NCBI GenBank assembly: GCA_026986235.1
Contig: JALSOY010000258.1
Span: 1-6,410, forward strand
DNA length: 6,410 bases
Source: Caldifarciminota bacterium
Lineage (GTDB): Bacteria > Hydrothermota > Hydrothermia > B15-G9 > WFZT01
Direction of reading: 5' to 3'
The translations under genes and the position numbers were made by a program. Shown in pieces: positions 1 to 6,410 of this stretch. The notes under the pieces were generated by a model. It worked only from the letters and a program-made list of their open reading frames with translations. It was not told the DNA's origin and made no database searches. Numbering within the stretch: position 1 is the stretch's first letter; every line of letters begins with the position of its first letter.

Positions 1-401
1 TTTACATATCAAACGGTGGCTTTGTGAGTTTGTGGCGGGTGGGTGATACCACGGGCTACTGGACCCAGTACGGCAACAGCCCCTCTCACGATGGAAAGCT
101 GAAAGTTCGTCCCGAACCTGCAGGAAGAATTGGGTTAATTGAAAGGCTGTACTTCTACCCCAACCCCACATACGATGGTCTTACAACTTTTAGAATGAAA
201 ATTCCATCCACATCTGATGTAAAGCTGGAGTTCTTTACATTTTCCGGCCACAGAATGAAAGACATCGTTTTCAAAAACATCGGTTCTCAGGATTTCGTCG
301 AAAAGAGACTCGATTTAACGGACCTGCCTTCGGGGATTTACTATGTAAGGGTAACTTACTCGGGCAAAACTAAAATTCTGAAACTTGCTATCGTGAGATG
401 A
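1..401 (+). CDS. 3' end of a secreted/surface protein with a T9SS type A-like C-terminal sorting domain (5' truncated)
   Basis: The reading frame is open from base 3 to the TGA at 399-401 (132 visible residues), so the gene starts upstream of the window; the GTG at 24 is an internal codon, not a start. Residues 49-132 of the fragment resemble the C-terminal sorting domain of T9SS cargo: a 'YPNPT' opening, a strand like TTFRMKIP, a 'VKLEFFTFSGHRM' strand pair, then 'DLPSGIYYVRV' and a final basic/hydrophobic strand ending AIVR. In known systems this domain takes the protein across the outer membrane and is removed or left as a surface anchor. Upstream, 'GYWTQYGNSPSHDG' recalls the W-x-x-x-G-x-x-x-x-H-x-G stretch that often ends PQQ-like or FG-GAP beta-propeller proteins, so a propeller body is possible but weakly supported. 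The enzymatic or binding role cannot be judged from this fragment. Its stop codon overlaps the start of the ABC exporter gene, suggesting a shared transcript. Confidence 0.85.
   Translation, partial: YISNGGFVSLWRVGDTTGYWTQYGNSPSHDGKLKVRPEPAGRIGLIERLYFYPNPTYDGLTTFRMKIPSTSDVKLEFFTFSGHRMKDIVFKNIGSQDFVEKRLDLTDLPSGIYYVRVTYSGKTKILKLAIVR
398..401 (+). promoter_or_regulatory. ATGA stop/start overlap (translational coupling site)
   Basis: The ATG of the ABC exporter (398-400) overlaps the TGA of the upstream gene (399-401). The bases before it, within codons for LAIVR, contain only a weak GTGAG Shine-Dalgarno-like stretch. Such overlaps usually mean that ribosomes finishing the first gene re-initiate on the second; coupling here is inferred from layout. 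Confidence 0.7.
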
Positions 402-2215
402 GATCGTTCCTGAGAATGCTGGGATTTTTAAAATCCCAGTGGCTGAAATTTGTCCTTTCTCTTGTATTCATGATGGGATTTTCTGCCCTCAACGGAGTAT
501 CTCTTGGGATGCTCATTCCCATTTTGCATGTTCTCTTCAGAGCAAATTCTGGAGATTACTCCTCAATTTCAGGTCTCAGTCCGACGATAAAAAATCTGCT
601 CATAAAGTACATCCTGAGTTACCCCCCCATCCAGGCTGTTGAAAGACTCGCCCTTTTTATCATTGCCGTATATTTTCTCAAAGGTCTTTTCATGTACCTC
701 GGCCGGGTATTCACTGCCATGGTCAACGAAGGAATTGCAAGGGATCTGAGAAATAGACTCTTTTCAAAAATGATGGAACTGCCACTGGGATTTTTTCATT
801 CAATCAGCTCAGGGGACATTTCATCAAGGTTTATTAACGAAGTGACGCTCGTAAAAACCACATTTACCAACGGTTTTTATGTGATTTTAAAAGAAGGGTT
901 CAACATTGTCGCCTTTCTCGTCGTGGCTCTCTGGGCAAGCTGGCGGTTAACCATTATCACTCTGATTCTCGTACCTGTTGCAAGTGGAATCGTTGTACTT
1001 CTTGGTAAAAAAATCAGAAAGAGAGCCAACAGGGCAAACATAATGATGGGGAAGATAGGTAAACAGCTTTCCGAGGCCCTCGGTGGAATAAAGGTGGTAA
1101 AGGGTTTTGCAACAGAAGACAGGGAAGTAGAGAAGTTTCAGAAAAGGTCCTCGGATTATTACAGGGCCTATGTCAGGTTTGAATCGGTCAACGCCCTCGG
1201 TTCACCCCTCACAGAGTTTGTGACATCTATAATTGCCGGTCTTATACTTTTCATCAGCGCAAGATTGATTTTTCAGTATCATACTCTCTCCCCGGAAAAG
1301 TTTTTCGTCTTTCTGGCAGCATCACTTTCCATGATGAGTCCGTTAAAAAGAGTTACACAGGCGAATCTGATACTTCAGCAGGGAATAGCCTCCATGTGGA
1401 GACTTTTTGAAATCCTTGACGCAGAACCGGAGCCCGGACTCGTCACAGGGAGAAAAATCAGGTTTGAAAAATTGAGAAAATCCATCCGTTATGATGGTGT
1501 TTACTTCACTTACGACAGGAAAAAGTGGGCTTTGCAGGATGTAAGTTTTGAAATAAAGAGAGGGGAAAAAGTTGCACTCGTAGGGCCATCAGGTGCAGGC
1601 AAAAGCACGATAGCAGACTTGCTTTTGAGATTCTACGAGCCGACAAAAGGAAGGATCGCCATCGACGACATAGACATAAGGGAGTACGAGTTAAAAAGTT
1701 ATCGTAGAAAAATTGCCGTGGTTCCTCAGGAAACCTTCCTTTTTGATGGAACGATCTTTGAAAACATCGCATACGCCAGACCAGATGCCTCTTTGGACGA
1801 TGTAATTGAGGCTGCAAAGAAAGCCCATGTGCACGACTTTGTTATGAACCTCCCTGAAAAGTATGACACCCTGATTGGTGAAAGGGGTATAAGGATTTCA
1901 GGTGGTGAAAGGCAGAGGATAGCCATCGCCCGCGCTATTTTGAGAGACCCTGAAATTCTCATTTTAGACGAGGCCACATCTTCCCTCGATTCCTACTCTG
2001 AAGAGATGATAAAAAAGGCCCTCGACGAACTTCTGGAAGGTAGAACATCACTGATAATCGCCCACAGATTATCCACCGTTTTGAATGCTGACAGGATAAT
2101 TGTGGTGAACAGGGGAAAAATCATGGACATGGGGACACACGAAGAACTTTACAGAAGGTGTAAACTTTATCGTGACCTGGCGAACCTCCAGTTTATAGGA
2201 GCAGCCGCTGAATAG
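398..2215 (+). CDS. MsbA/ABCB-type half-size ABC exporter (fused permease and ATPase)
   Basis: This 605-residue protein has the usual length and order of a homodimeric ABC exporter. The N-terminal transmembrane domain (about 15-320) has likely helices near 17-44, 82-103, 157-178, 180-202, 270-292 and 298-318. It contains family-typical cytoplasmic stretches: 'GFFHSISSGDISSRF' (131-145) and 'GGIKVVKGFATE' (229-240). The ATPase domain (about 362-600) is intact: A-loop Tyr372, Walker A GPSGAGKST (396-404), Q-loop Gln444, signature ISGGERQR (500-507, Glu in place of the common Gln), Walker B LILDE with catalytic Glu525, D-loop SSLD (528-531) and H-loop His556. It should sit in the inner membrane and use ATP to export a substrate, in relatives lipid A-core, other lipids, or hydrophobic peptides and drugs. 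There is no N-terminal C39 peptidase domain, so a leader-cleaving peptide exporter is unlikely. The substrate cannot be read from sequence. ATG398 is chosen because it overlaps the upstream stop as ATGA, gives the full family length, and has no better alternative; no strong Shine-Dalgarno site precedes it, which fits coupled translation. Confidence 0.95.
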   Translation: MRSFLRMLGFLKSQWLKFVLSLVFMMGFSALNGVSLGMLIPILHVLFRANSGDYSSISGLSPTIKNLLIKYILSYPPIQAVERLALFIIAVYFLKGLFMYLGRVFTAMVNEGIARDLRNRLFSKMMELPLGFFHSISSGDISSRFINEVTLVKTTFTNGFYVILKEGFNIVAFLVVALWASWRLTIITLILVPVASGIVVLLGKKIRKRANRANIMMGKIGKQLSEALGGIKVVKGFATEDREVEKFQKRSSDYYRAYVRFESVNALGSPLTEFVTSIIAGLILFISARLIFQYHTLSPEKFFVFLAASLSMMSPLKRVTQANLILQQGIASMWRLFEILDAEPEPGLVTGRKIRFEKLRKSIRYDGVYFTYDRKKWALQDVSFEIKRGEKVALVGPSGAGKSTIADLLLRFYEPTKGRIAIDDIDIREYELKSYRRKIAVVPQETFLFDGTIFENIAYARPDASLDDVIEAAKKAHVHDFVMNLPEKYDTLIGERGIRISGGERQRIAIARAILRDPEILILDEATSSLDSYSEEMIKKALDELLEGRTSLIIAHRLSTVLNADRIIVVNRGKIMDMGTHEELYRRCKLYRDLANLQFIGAAAE

Positions 2216-2235
2216 ATCGGTAAAAGCCGGTTTCC

Positions 2236-2264
2236 TTGAAAGTTGGAATGGAGAGCATTAAAGT
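2236..2264 (+). promoter_or_regulatory. candidate sigma70-like promoter upstream of the M14 peptidase gene
   Basis: In the 86-bp gap after the ABC gene, TTGAAA (2236-2241, 5 of 6 matches to TTGACA) is followed after exactly 17 bases by TAAAGT (2259-2264, 4 of 6 matches to TATAAT). A start near 2271 would give a leader of about 30 nt that contains the Shine-Dalgarno site. Position and spacing are good, but the -10 box is imperfect and AT-rich DNA gives such matches by chance. It could drive the M14-C25 pair independently of the exporter. Confidence 0.35.
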
Positions 2265-2285
2265 ATGGTCTTTATTTTTTTGAAA

Positions 2286-2292
2286 AAGGAGG
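2286..2292 (+). promoter_or_regulatory. Shine-Dalgarno site of the M14 peptidase gene
   Basis: AAGGAGG lies 9 bases before ATG2302. This near-perfect site fixes the start, and the resulting N terminus is a clean signal peptide. Confidence 0.9.
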
Positions 2293-2301
2293 CAGTGCCA
2301 G

Positions 2302-5300
2302 ATGAAGAAAGTTCTTCTGCTAACCATACTTATGGCGGGTTCCCTCTTCGGAGAGAAACTCGTCATAGTAAAAAACTTCAATCGCAAACACACCCATCTT
2401 ATAAGTAAAAAGTACGACATAGTGGACCTCTCCAGAGACAATACCCTGAAGCTTCTCGTTTACGACGACGGACAGTACCTCAGGTCTCTTGGATACTCTT
2501 TTAAGGTAGTCGTTGACTACGACACGGTGAAGACCAAGCTTCCTCCAGGCTACCATACATTTTCCCAATTCGTTGCCGAATTCGAGTCCCTTGTAGTTCA
2601 ATACTCCAGCATCTGCCTGCTCGATACTATAGGTTTTAGCTCTCAGGGCAGGCCCATACTTGCCATGAAGATTTCAGACAATCCCCATCTGGAGGAGTTT
2701 GAACCTGAGGTCAGACTCGTGGGTGTGCACCACGGTAACGAGCAGATCTCCGGCGAGGTTTTAATGGCATACGCCCCTTACCTCCTCGAAAACTACGGAA
2801 TTGACCCATTCGTTACAAAAATGGTCAATGAAAGGGAGATATGGATAATCCCCATCTTTAATCCTGACGGTTATGTTGCATCTACCAGAAGAAACGCAAA
2901 CGATGTGGATCTAAACAGGGACTACGGCTATATGTGGGACGGAGAAGGTAGCAGTCCAAGACCCTATTCACAGCCTGAGACACAGGCAATGTATGAATTT
3001 TCCCAGCTTCACAACTTCGTCCTTTCTCTGACATTCCATAGCGGTGCCTTTTATGTTAACTATCCCTGGAACTACACGCCTGTAAGGTGCGAAGATAATC
3101 CGTTTATCTACGATGTATCCGTGAGATATGGGGACTCCACAGGATACCCTGTTACGGAGGGTTATGACTGGTATCAGACGAGGGGAGACCTCAACGATTA
3201 CTCCTATGGCATAGACTCTGACATAGACATAACCATCGAAGTGTGGGGTACCGGATACAATCCTCCTGCGTCCCTTATTGATTCTGTTGCCCTTTTGAAC
3301 CGTGGTGCCATAAACATGATTCTTCTCAAAGCGGGTCAGGGTATCGGAGGATTCGTTATCGACTCCACAACAGGAGACACCATCAAAGAGGCCCGTATAT
3401 ATGTCGAGGGAATACGCTGGCCTGCATATACGGACAGAATAACGGGGGATTTCGTAAAACCACTGTTGCCCGGAACCTACACCCTCAGGGTCGAGGCCAA
3501 CGGTTACCAGCCAAAAACCATTTCGAATGTTACAGTTTACGAAGATTCTCTTACCACGATCAATGTTTATCTGACCCCTGGAGGAGGAAAATTCGCTTTC
3601 AAGCCCGTGGAGGTCTTCGTCAACGCAAGTAACTACTCAAGAATCACTGTTGATACATTTCTCGTTGGAAATATGCTTGGAGAAAACGACGGTAACTTCT
3701 ATTACCTGGGAATTGGGGGTTATGTTGTACTCGACCTCGGCCTCCTTGGAGTCGCAAATGGTTATCTCAAAGTTTACGAGGGAGACGATGGAAATCCAGA
3801 CGAAGGGTACACCGTTTATGGCTCAAATAACTGGAACGGGCCGTGGAATCTGATCGGAAACGGAAGTGGAACTCAGGAGTTCACCTTTGCAGGTAGTTAC
3901 CGCTACATCAAAATCGTGGATGACGGAGACGGGAGTGAAAGTGCCCCAAATCCAGGCTTTGACCTTGACGCAGTCCAGTCCGCCCGTCCCTCCGGCCCCT
4001 ATGTGGATGTAATAAACTTTACCATTGACGACTCTCAGGGAAATGGTAACGGTGTACCTGATCCAGGTGAATCAGTCAATGTAATCTTCACCCTTGCCAA
4101 CTCCGGTCTCGATACGGCAGCAAATTTTGTATGCGTCGTCGTACCGGGAGATTCCTTCCTGAACCTCTCCGTAGATACCATCAGCTTCGGTAATATTGCA
4201 CCAGAAGCCACAATTACAGACACGATTACCATGAGTGTAAGCTCCACTTGCCCGAGAGCCCATCAAGACTCACTCGTGTTTAATCTTGCTTACAGTAACT
4301 TTACGCGCACCGTGGTGAGGACCTTTGACATCGGAGTCCTCACGGCAGTAGATCCCACGGGTCCCGATAACTACGGGTACTATGCAGTTGAAAATACAGA
4401 CACCCTGGTAGAGATCCATCCTGTATTCTCATGGCTGGAAATTTCAGGTATCGGGACACCCCTTGGCCTGGGCGACGACGACATAAGGCAGGTAAACCTG
4501 CCCTTCAACTTCACCTATTACGGAAGTGCCTACTCGAGAATCTCAGTCTGCTCCAACGGTTTTATTGCCATGGGATCTTCAAACACAACTTCCTTTTCAA
4601 ACCATTCATTACCTTACTCAGACGGGACGATCATGGTAGCACCCCTCTGGGACGACCTCAATCCTTCTTCAAACGGAGAAGTCTACTATCATTATGACTC
4701 TGAAAATCACAGATTCATCGTTGAATGGAGTGGTGTTCCTCATTACGGTGGAAGCCAGCCCTATACATTCGAGGTGATTTTCTACGATCCTTCATATCAT
4801 CCGACACCCACAGGGGACGGTTTGATACTCTTTCAGTATCAGCATGTACCTGATGCCGGATCTGCAACCATAGGCATAGAGAATCCATCTGAGGCAGATG
4901 CTCTTCAGTACTGGTACAACGGAACAGGTGGTGTCACCGTTTCCGGCCCGGCAGACGGAAGGGCAATTCTATTTACAACTACCCTCAATGTTGGAATAAG
5001 TGAGCAAAACCCGTCTCCTGAAAAAATCTCCTTCGATGTGTATCCAAACACTGCCTCTCACAGGGCAACCATATCCTTTAGCCTGTTCAAGACGAGCTCT
5101 GTCAGTATTAAAATTTATGATATATCAGGTAAGCTCGTTAAAACGATGGACATGAAAAACGCAGCTCCTGGATTACACAGTGTTTACTGGGATCTTAAAA
5201 ATTCCAGGGGAAGAAAAGTCTCTTCCGGCCTGTATTTCGTAAAAATACAGGCAGAAGGGGTGAGTAAGGTAAGAAAAATAATCGTAGTAGGTAACAAAAT

Positions 5301-5310
5301 GAGGAGGTAG
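2302..5310 (+). CDS. secreted multi-domain zinc carboxypeptidase, M14 family (carboxypeptidase T-like) with C-terminal sorting domain
   Basis: This 1002-residue protein is predicted to remove C-terminal residues from peptides outside the cell. A signal peptide (1 to about 17, charged MKK, hydrophobic core, SLFG before the likely cut) is followed by a propeptide-like stretch (about 18-80). The M14 catalytic domain is about 85-345. Zinc ligands are His144 and Glu147 (HGNE) and His246 (TFHS); substrate-binding residues are Asn205-Arg206 (DLNR) with an Arg at 196/197, Tyr291 (WYQTRGDLNDY) and catalytic Glu313 (TIEVW). 'NPDGY', 'YGYMW' and 'PETQAM' closely match Thermoactinomyces carboxypeptidase T as I recall it. 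Next come a carboxypeptidase regulatory-like beta-sandwich (347-427), an unassigned acidic beta-rich module (430-560, ending 'GFDLDAV'), a CARDB-like Ig domain (565-680), a larger beta-rich module (685-895, with 'SNGFIAMG' and 'APLWDDL'), and a FlgD-like/T9SS-like C-terminal domain (903-998). All catalytic residues are present, so the enzyme should be active. The exact specificity is unknown. The C25 gene starts 6 bp after the stop. Confidence 0.93.
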   Translation: MKKVLLLTILMAGSLFGEKLVIVKNFNRKHTHLISKKYDIVDLSRDNTLKLLVYDDGQYLRSLGYSFKVVVDYDTVKTKLPPGYHTFSQFVAEFESLVVQYSSICLLDTIGFSSQGRPILAMKISDNPHLEEFEPEVRLVGVHHGNEQISGEVLMAYAPYLLENYGIDPFVTKMVNEREIWIIPIFNPDGYVASTRRNANDVDLNRDYGYMWDGEGSSPRPYSQPETQAMYEFSQLHNFVLSLTFHSGAFYVNYPWNYTPVRCEDNPFIYDVSVRYGDSTGYPVTEGYDWYQTRGDLNDYSYGIDSDIDITIEVWGTGYNPPASLIDSVALLNRGAINMILLKAGQGIGGFVIDSTTGDTIKEARIYVEGIRWPAYTDRITGDFVKPLLPGTYTLRVEANGYQPKTISNVTVYEDSLTTINVYLTPGGGKFAFKPVEVFVNASNYSRITVDTFLVGNMLGENDGNFYYLGIGGYVVLDLGLLGVANGYLKVYEGDDGNPDEGYTVYGSNNWNGPWNLIGNGSGTQEFTFAGSYRYIKIVDDGDGSESAPNPGFDLDAVQSARPSGPYVDVINFTIDDSQGNGNGVPDPGESVNVIFTLANSGLDTAANFVCVVVPGDSFLNLSVDTISFGNIAPEATITDTITMSVSSTCPRAHQDSLVFNLAYSNFTRTVVRTFDIGVLTAVDPTGPDNYGYYAVENTDTLVEIHPVFSWLEISGIGTPLGLGDDDIRQVNLPFNFTYYGSAYSRISVCSNGFIAMGSSNTTSFSNHSLPYSDGTIMVAPLWDDLNPSSNGEVYYHYDSENHRFIVEWSGVPHYGGSQPYTFEVIFYDPSYHPTPTGDGLILFQYQHVPDAGSATIGIENPSEADALQYWYNGTGGVTVSGPADGRAILFTTTLNVGISEQNPSPEKISFDVYPNTASHRATISFSLFKTSSVSIKIYDISGKLVKTMDMKNAAPGLHSVYWDLKNSRGRKVSSGLYFVKIQAEGVSKVRKIIVVGNKMRR
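5301..5307 (+). promoter_or_regulatory. Shine-Dalgarno site of the C25 peptidase gene, inside the end of the M14 gene
   Basis: GAGGAGG lies 9 bases before ATG5317. It overlaps the last codons of the M14 gene, coding its terminal Met-Arg-Arg before the TAG stop (5308-5310). It fixes the start of the C25 gene and implies that both are translated from one mRNA. Confidence 0.88.
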
Positions 5311-5316
5311 TGCAGT

Positions 5317-6410
5317 ATGAAGTATCAAAAACTCATCCTGGCCCTGATTCTGGGGTTCGGGATGGTAAACGGTAAGTACATAGCCTTTACCGGTTCACAT
5401 GATAATGTGGAGGTAAAGGCAATGTCATCCACTCCCACAGGCCTTGAAATCAGGGTCGTGGTCCCCGGAGTGGATATAACAACAGAATCTACAGAAAAAG
5501 GTGACTTCGCCGTCCTGAAAATCGGCGACTACGGCTACACAACTGAGATAGGCAGGCCCGCCCTCCCCGCAATTACGAAACTTATAGAAGTTCCAGCAGG
5601 CGCAAGTGTAAAAGTTGACATCCTGGATAGAAAAGAAGGTAGTATGTTCATTACAACCAGAATAAAACCGGTACAACCCTCGATTCCAAAGATTCCAGAT
5701 CCTGATGTGAAGTTCCAGATAGACGAAGATTTCTATGCCACAAATGCATTTTACCCCGAAAGGTTTGTGGTCGTAAAAGAAGCCGGGATTCTGCGTGGAC
5801 ACAGGCTCGTAAGTGTAACCATTTATCCCATCTCCTACAATCCTGCCACAGGTGAAATTCGATACACACACGCACTTGACATTAGACTCACATTCGAGGG
5901 TGGTAACATAGGAGAGACGAGAAACCGTATATATCACCACTATACGCCCGCCTTTGAGAGAAAGATCAGAAAAACCGTCCTGAATTACGGAATATTTGAA
6001 GGTGGAAAACCTGCTCTCACTCTTCCCGTTGATTACCTTTTCATAGTCCCTGACAACTGGGCAGATGATATCGCTCCTCTCGTTGATCTCAAGAAATTCC
6101 AGGGTTACAGAACCATAGTCGCAACACTTTCACAGACCGGATCGACGACAGATGACATAAAGAACTACATACAGCAGATTTACGACGACCCCACACGCAA
6201 TCTGACATTTGTACAGCTTGTCGGTGATGTTGAGCAGATCCCCAACTGGACAGGACAGGCCTCTGGAAATCCTGCAACTGATCTCTATTACACGACCCTC
6301 GAAGGTGACGACTACTTCCCCGATGTTTACATCGGTAGATTGAGCGTCCAGAATGAGACCCAGCTTGCAACTGTGGTGCAGAAAATAACAAGGTACGAAA
6401 TGGTTGATAA
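5317..6410 (+). CDS. gingipain-like cysteine peptidase, C25 family: signal peptide, propeptide and start of the catalytic domain (3' truncated)
   Basis: The frame is open from ATG5317 to the window edge (364 codons plus two bases) and continues beyond it. Residues 1 to about 19 form a signal peptide ending GMVNG. Residues about 28-230 match the gingipain-type C25 propeptide, with 'GDFAVLKIGDYGYTTEIGRP' then LP and 'EVPAGASVKV', and a later strand-rich part with 'YNPATGEIRY'. The catalytic domain begins near 238 ('VDYLFIVPDNW'). 'GYRTIVATL', 'LTFVQLVGDVEQIP' and 'GDDYFPDVYIGRLSV' line up with the same stretches of Porphyromonas RgpB ('LTYVLLVGDHKDIP', 'GNDHYNEVFIGRFSC'), recalled from memory. 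The catalytic His and Cys, and the residue equivalent to RgpB Asp163 that sets Arg specificity, all lie beyond the edge, so activity and specificity cannot be judged. C25 also includes PorU, the T9SS sortase; the propeptide favours a gingipain-like degradative enzyme. It is very likely co-transcribed with the M14 gene 6 bp upstream. Confidence 0.9.
   Translation, partial: MKYQKLILALILGFGMVNGKYIAFTGSHDNVEVKAMSSTPTGLEIRVVVPGVDITTESTEKGDFAVLKIGDYGYTTEIGRPALPAITKLIEVPAGASVKVDILDRKEGSMFITTRIKPVQPSIPKIPDPDVKFQIDEDFYATNAFYPERFVVVKEAGILRGHRLVSVTIYPISYNPATGEIRYTHALDIRLTFEGGNIGETRNRIYHHYTPAFERKIRKTVLNYGIFEGGKPALTLPVDYLFIVPDNWADDIAPLVDLKKFQGYRTIVATLSQTGSTTDDIKNYIQQIYDDPTRNLTFVQLVGDVEQIPNWTGQASGNPATDLYYTTLEGDDYFPDVYIGRLSVQNETQLATVVQKITRYEMVD

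Noticed and set aside
24..401. A complete small gene starting at GTG24
   Set aside because: The frame is open upstream to the window edge, the residues before it continue the same protein style, and no Shine-Dalgarno site precedes it; it is the end of a longer gene.
1506..1977. Overlapping reverse-strand open frames within the ABC ATPase domain
   Set aside because: The plus strand here encodes intact Walker A, Q-loop, signature and Walker B motifs; the reverse products show no domain features.
2260..2281. Possible rho-independent terminator (AAAG...CTTT then a T-run)
   Set aside because: The stem would have only four mostly A-T pairs, too weak for termination; the T-run alone is not sufficient.
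2291..2299. Inverted repeat GGCA-G-TGCC next to the M14 start as an operator or hairpin
   Set aside because: The arms are four bases with a one-base centre, which cannot form a hairpin and is too short to claim as an operator.
5425..5940. Long reverse-strand open frame of 171 codons
   Set aside because: It lies fully inside the well-supported C25 gene, is unusually rich in Cys, Phe and Tyr, and has no recognisable motif; it is a shadow of the plus-strand codons.
6089..6391. Reverse-strand open frame of 100 codons near the right edge
   Set aside because: It is antisense to the C25 catalytic domain, whose plus-strand translation aligns with gingipain; no independent support.
1..6410. CRISPR arrays, tRNA or rRNA genes, insertion sequences, phage genes
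   Set aside because: No spaced direct repeats, RNA-gene signatures, transposase motifs or terminal inverted repeats were seen; nearly all bases are accounted for by four protein genes.

Overview
The window holds four genes, all on the plus strand and almost without gaps. In order they are: the 3' end of a secreted or surface protein with a C-terminal sorting domain (to 401); a complete MsbA-type ABC exporter (398-2215); a complete, multi-domain secreted zinc carboxypeptidase of family M14 (2302-5310); and the 5' part of a gingipain-like cysteine peptidase of family C25 (5317 to the window edge).

Organism: most likely a bacterium of the FCB group or a nearby candidate phylum, for example the WOR-3/Stahlbacteria/Hydrothermae lineages. 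This is inferred from protein style. The evidence is long secreted peptidases built from beta-sandwich modules, 'YPNP'-type C-terminal sorting domains as in type IX secretion (T9SS) cargo, a C25 peptidase with a gingipain-type propeptide, and arginine coded largely by AGA/AGG, which is common in thermophiles. No rRNA or other marker gene is present, so the assignment is tentative.

Layout: the first two genes overlap by 4 bp (ATGA) and look translationally coupled. An 86-bp gap (2216-2301) follows, with a plausible sigma70-like promoter and a strong Shine-Dalgarno site but no convincing terminator. The M14 and C25 genes are then separated by only 6 bp, and the Shine-Dalgarno site of the second lies in the last codons of the first. 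The window therefore looks like two transcription units in tandem, or one operon with an internal promoter.

Function: the M14 and C25 products both carry signal peptides and are expected to work outside the inner membrane. The C25 enzyme would be an endopeptidase and the M14 enzyme would trim C termini, a natural pair for degrading external protein. The ABC exporter moves a lipid, glycolipid or hydrophobic compound in related systems; its link to the flanking sorting-domain proteins is only positional. Nothing here amounts to a clearly new system. The points most worth a second look are the unassigned middle modules of the M14 protein, the two different styles of C-terminal domain, and the exporter placed between secreted-protein genes.
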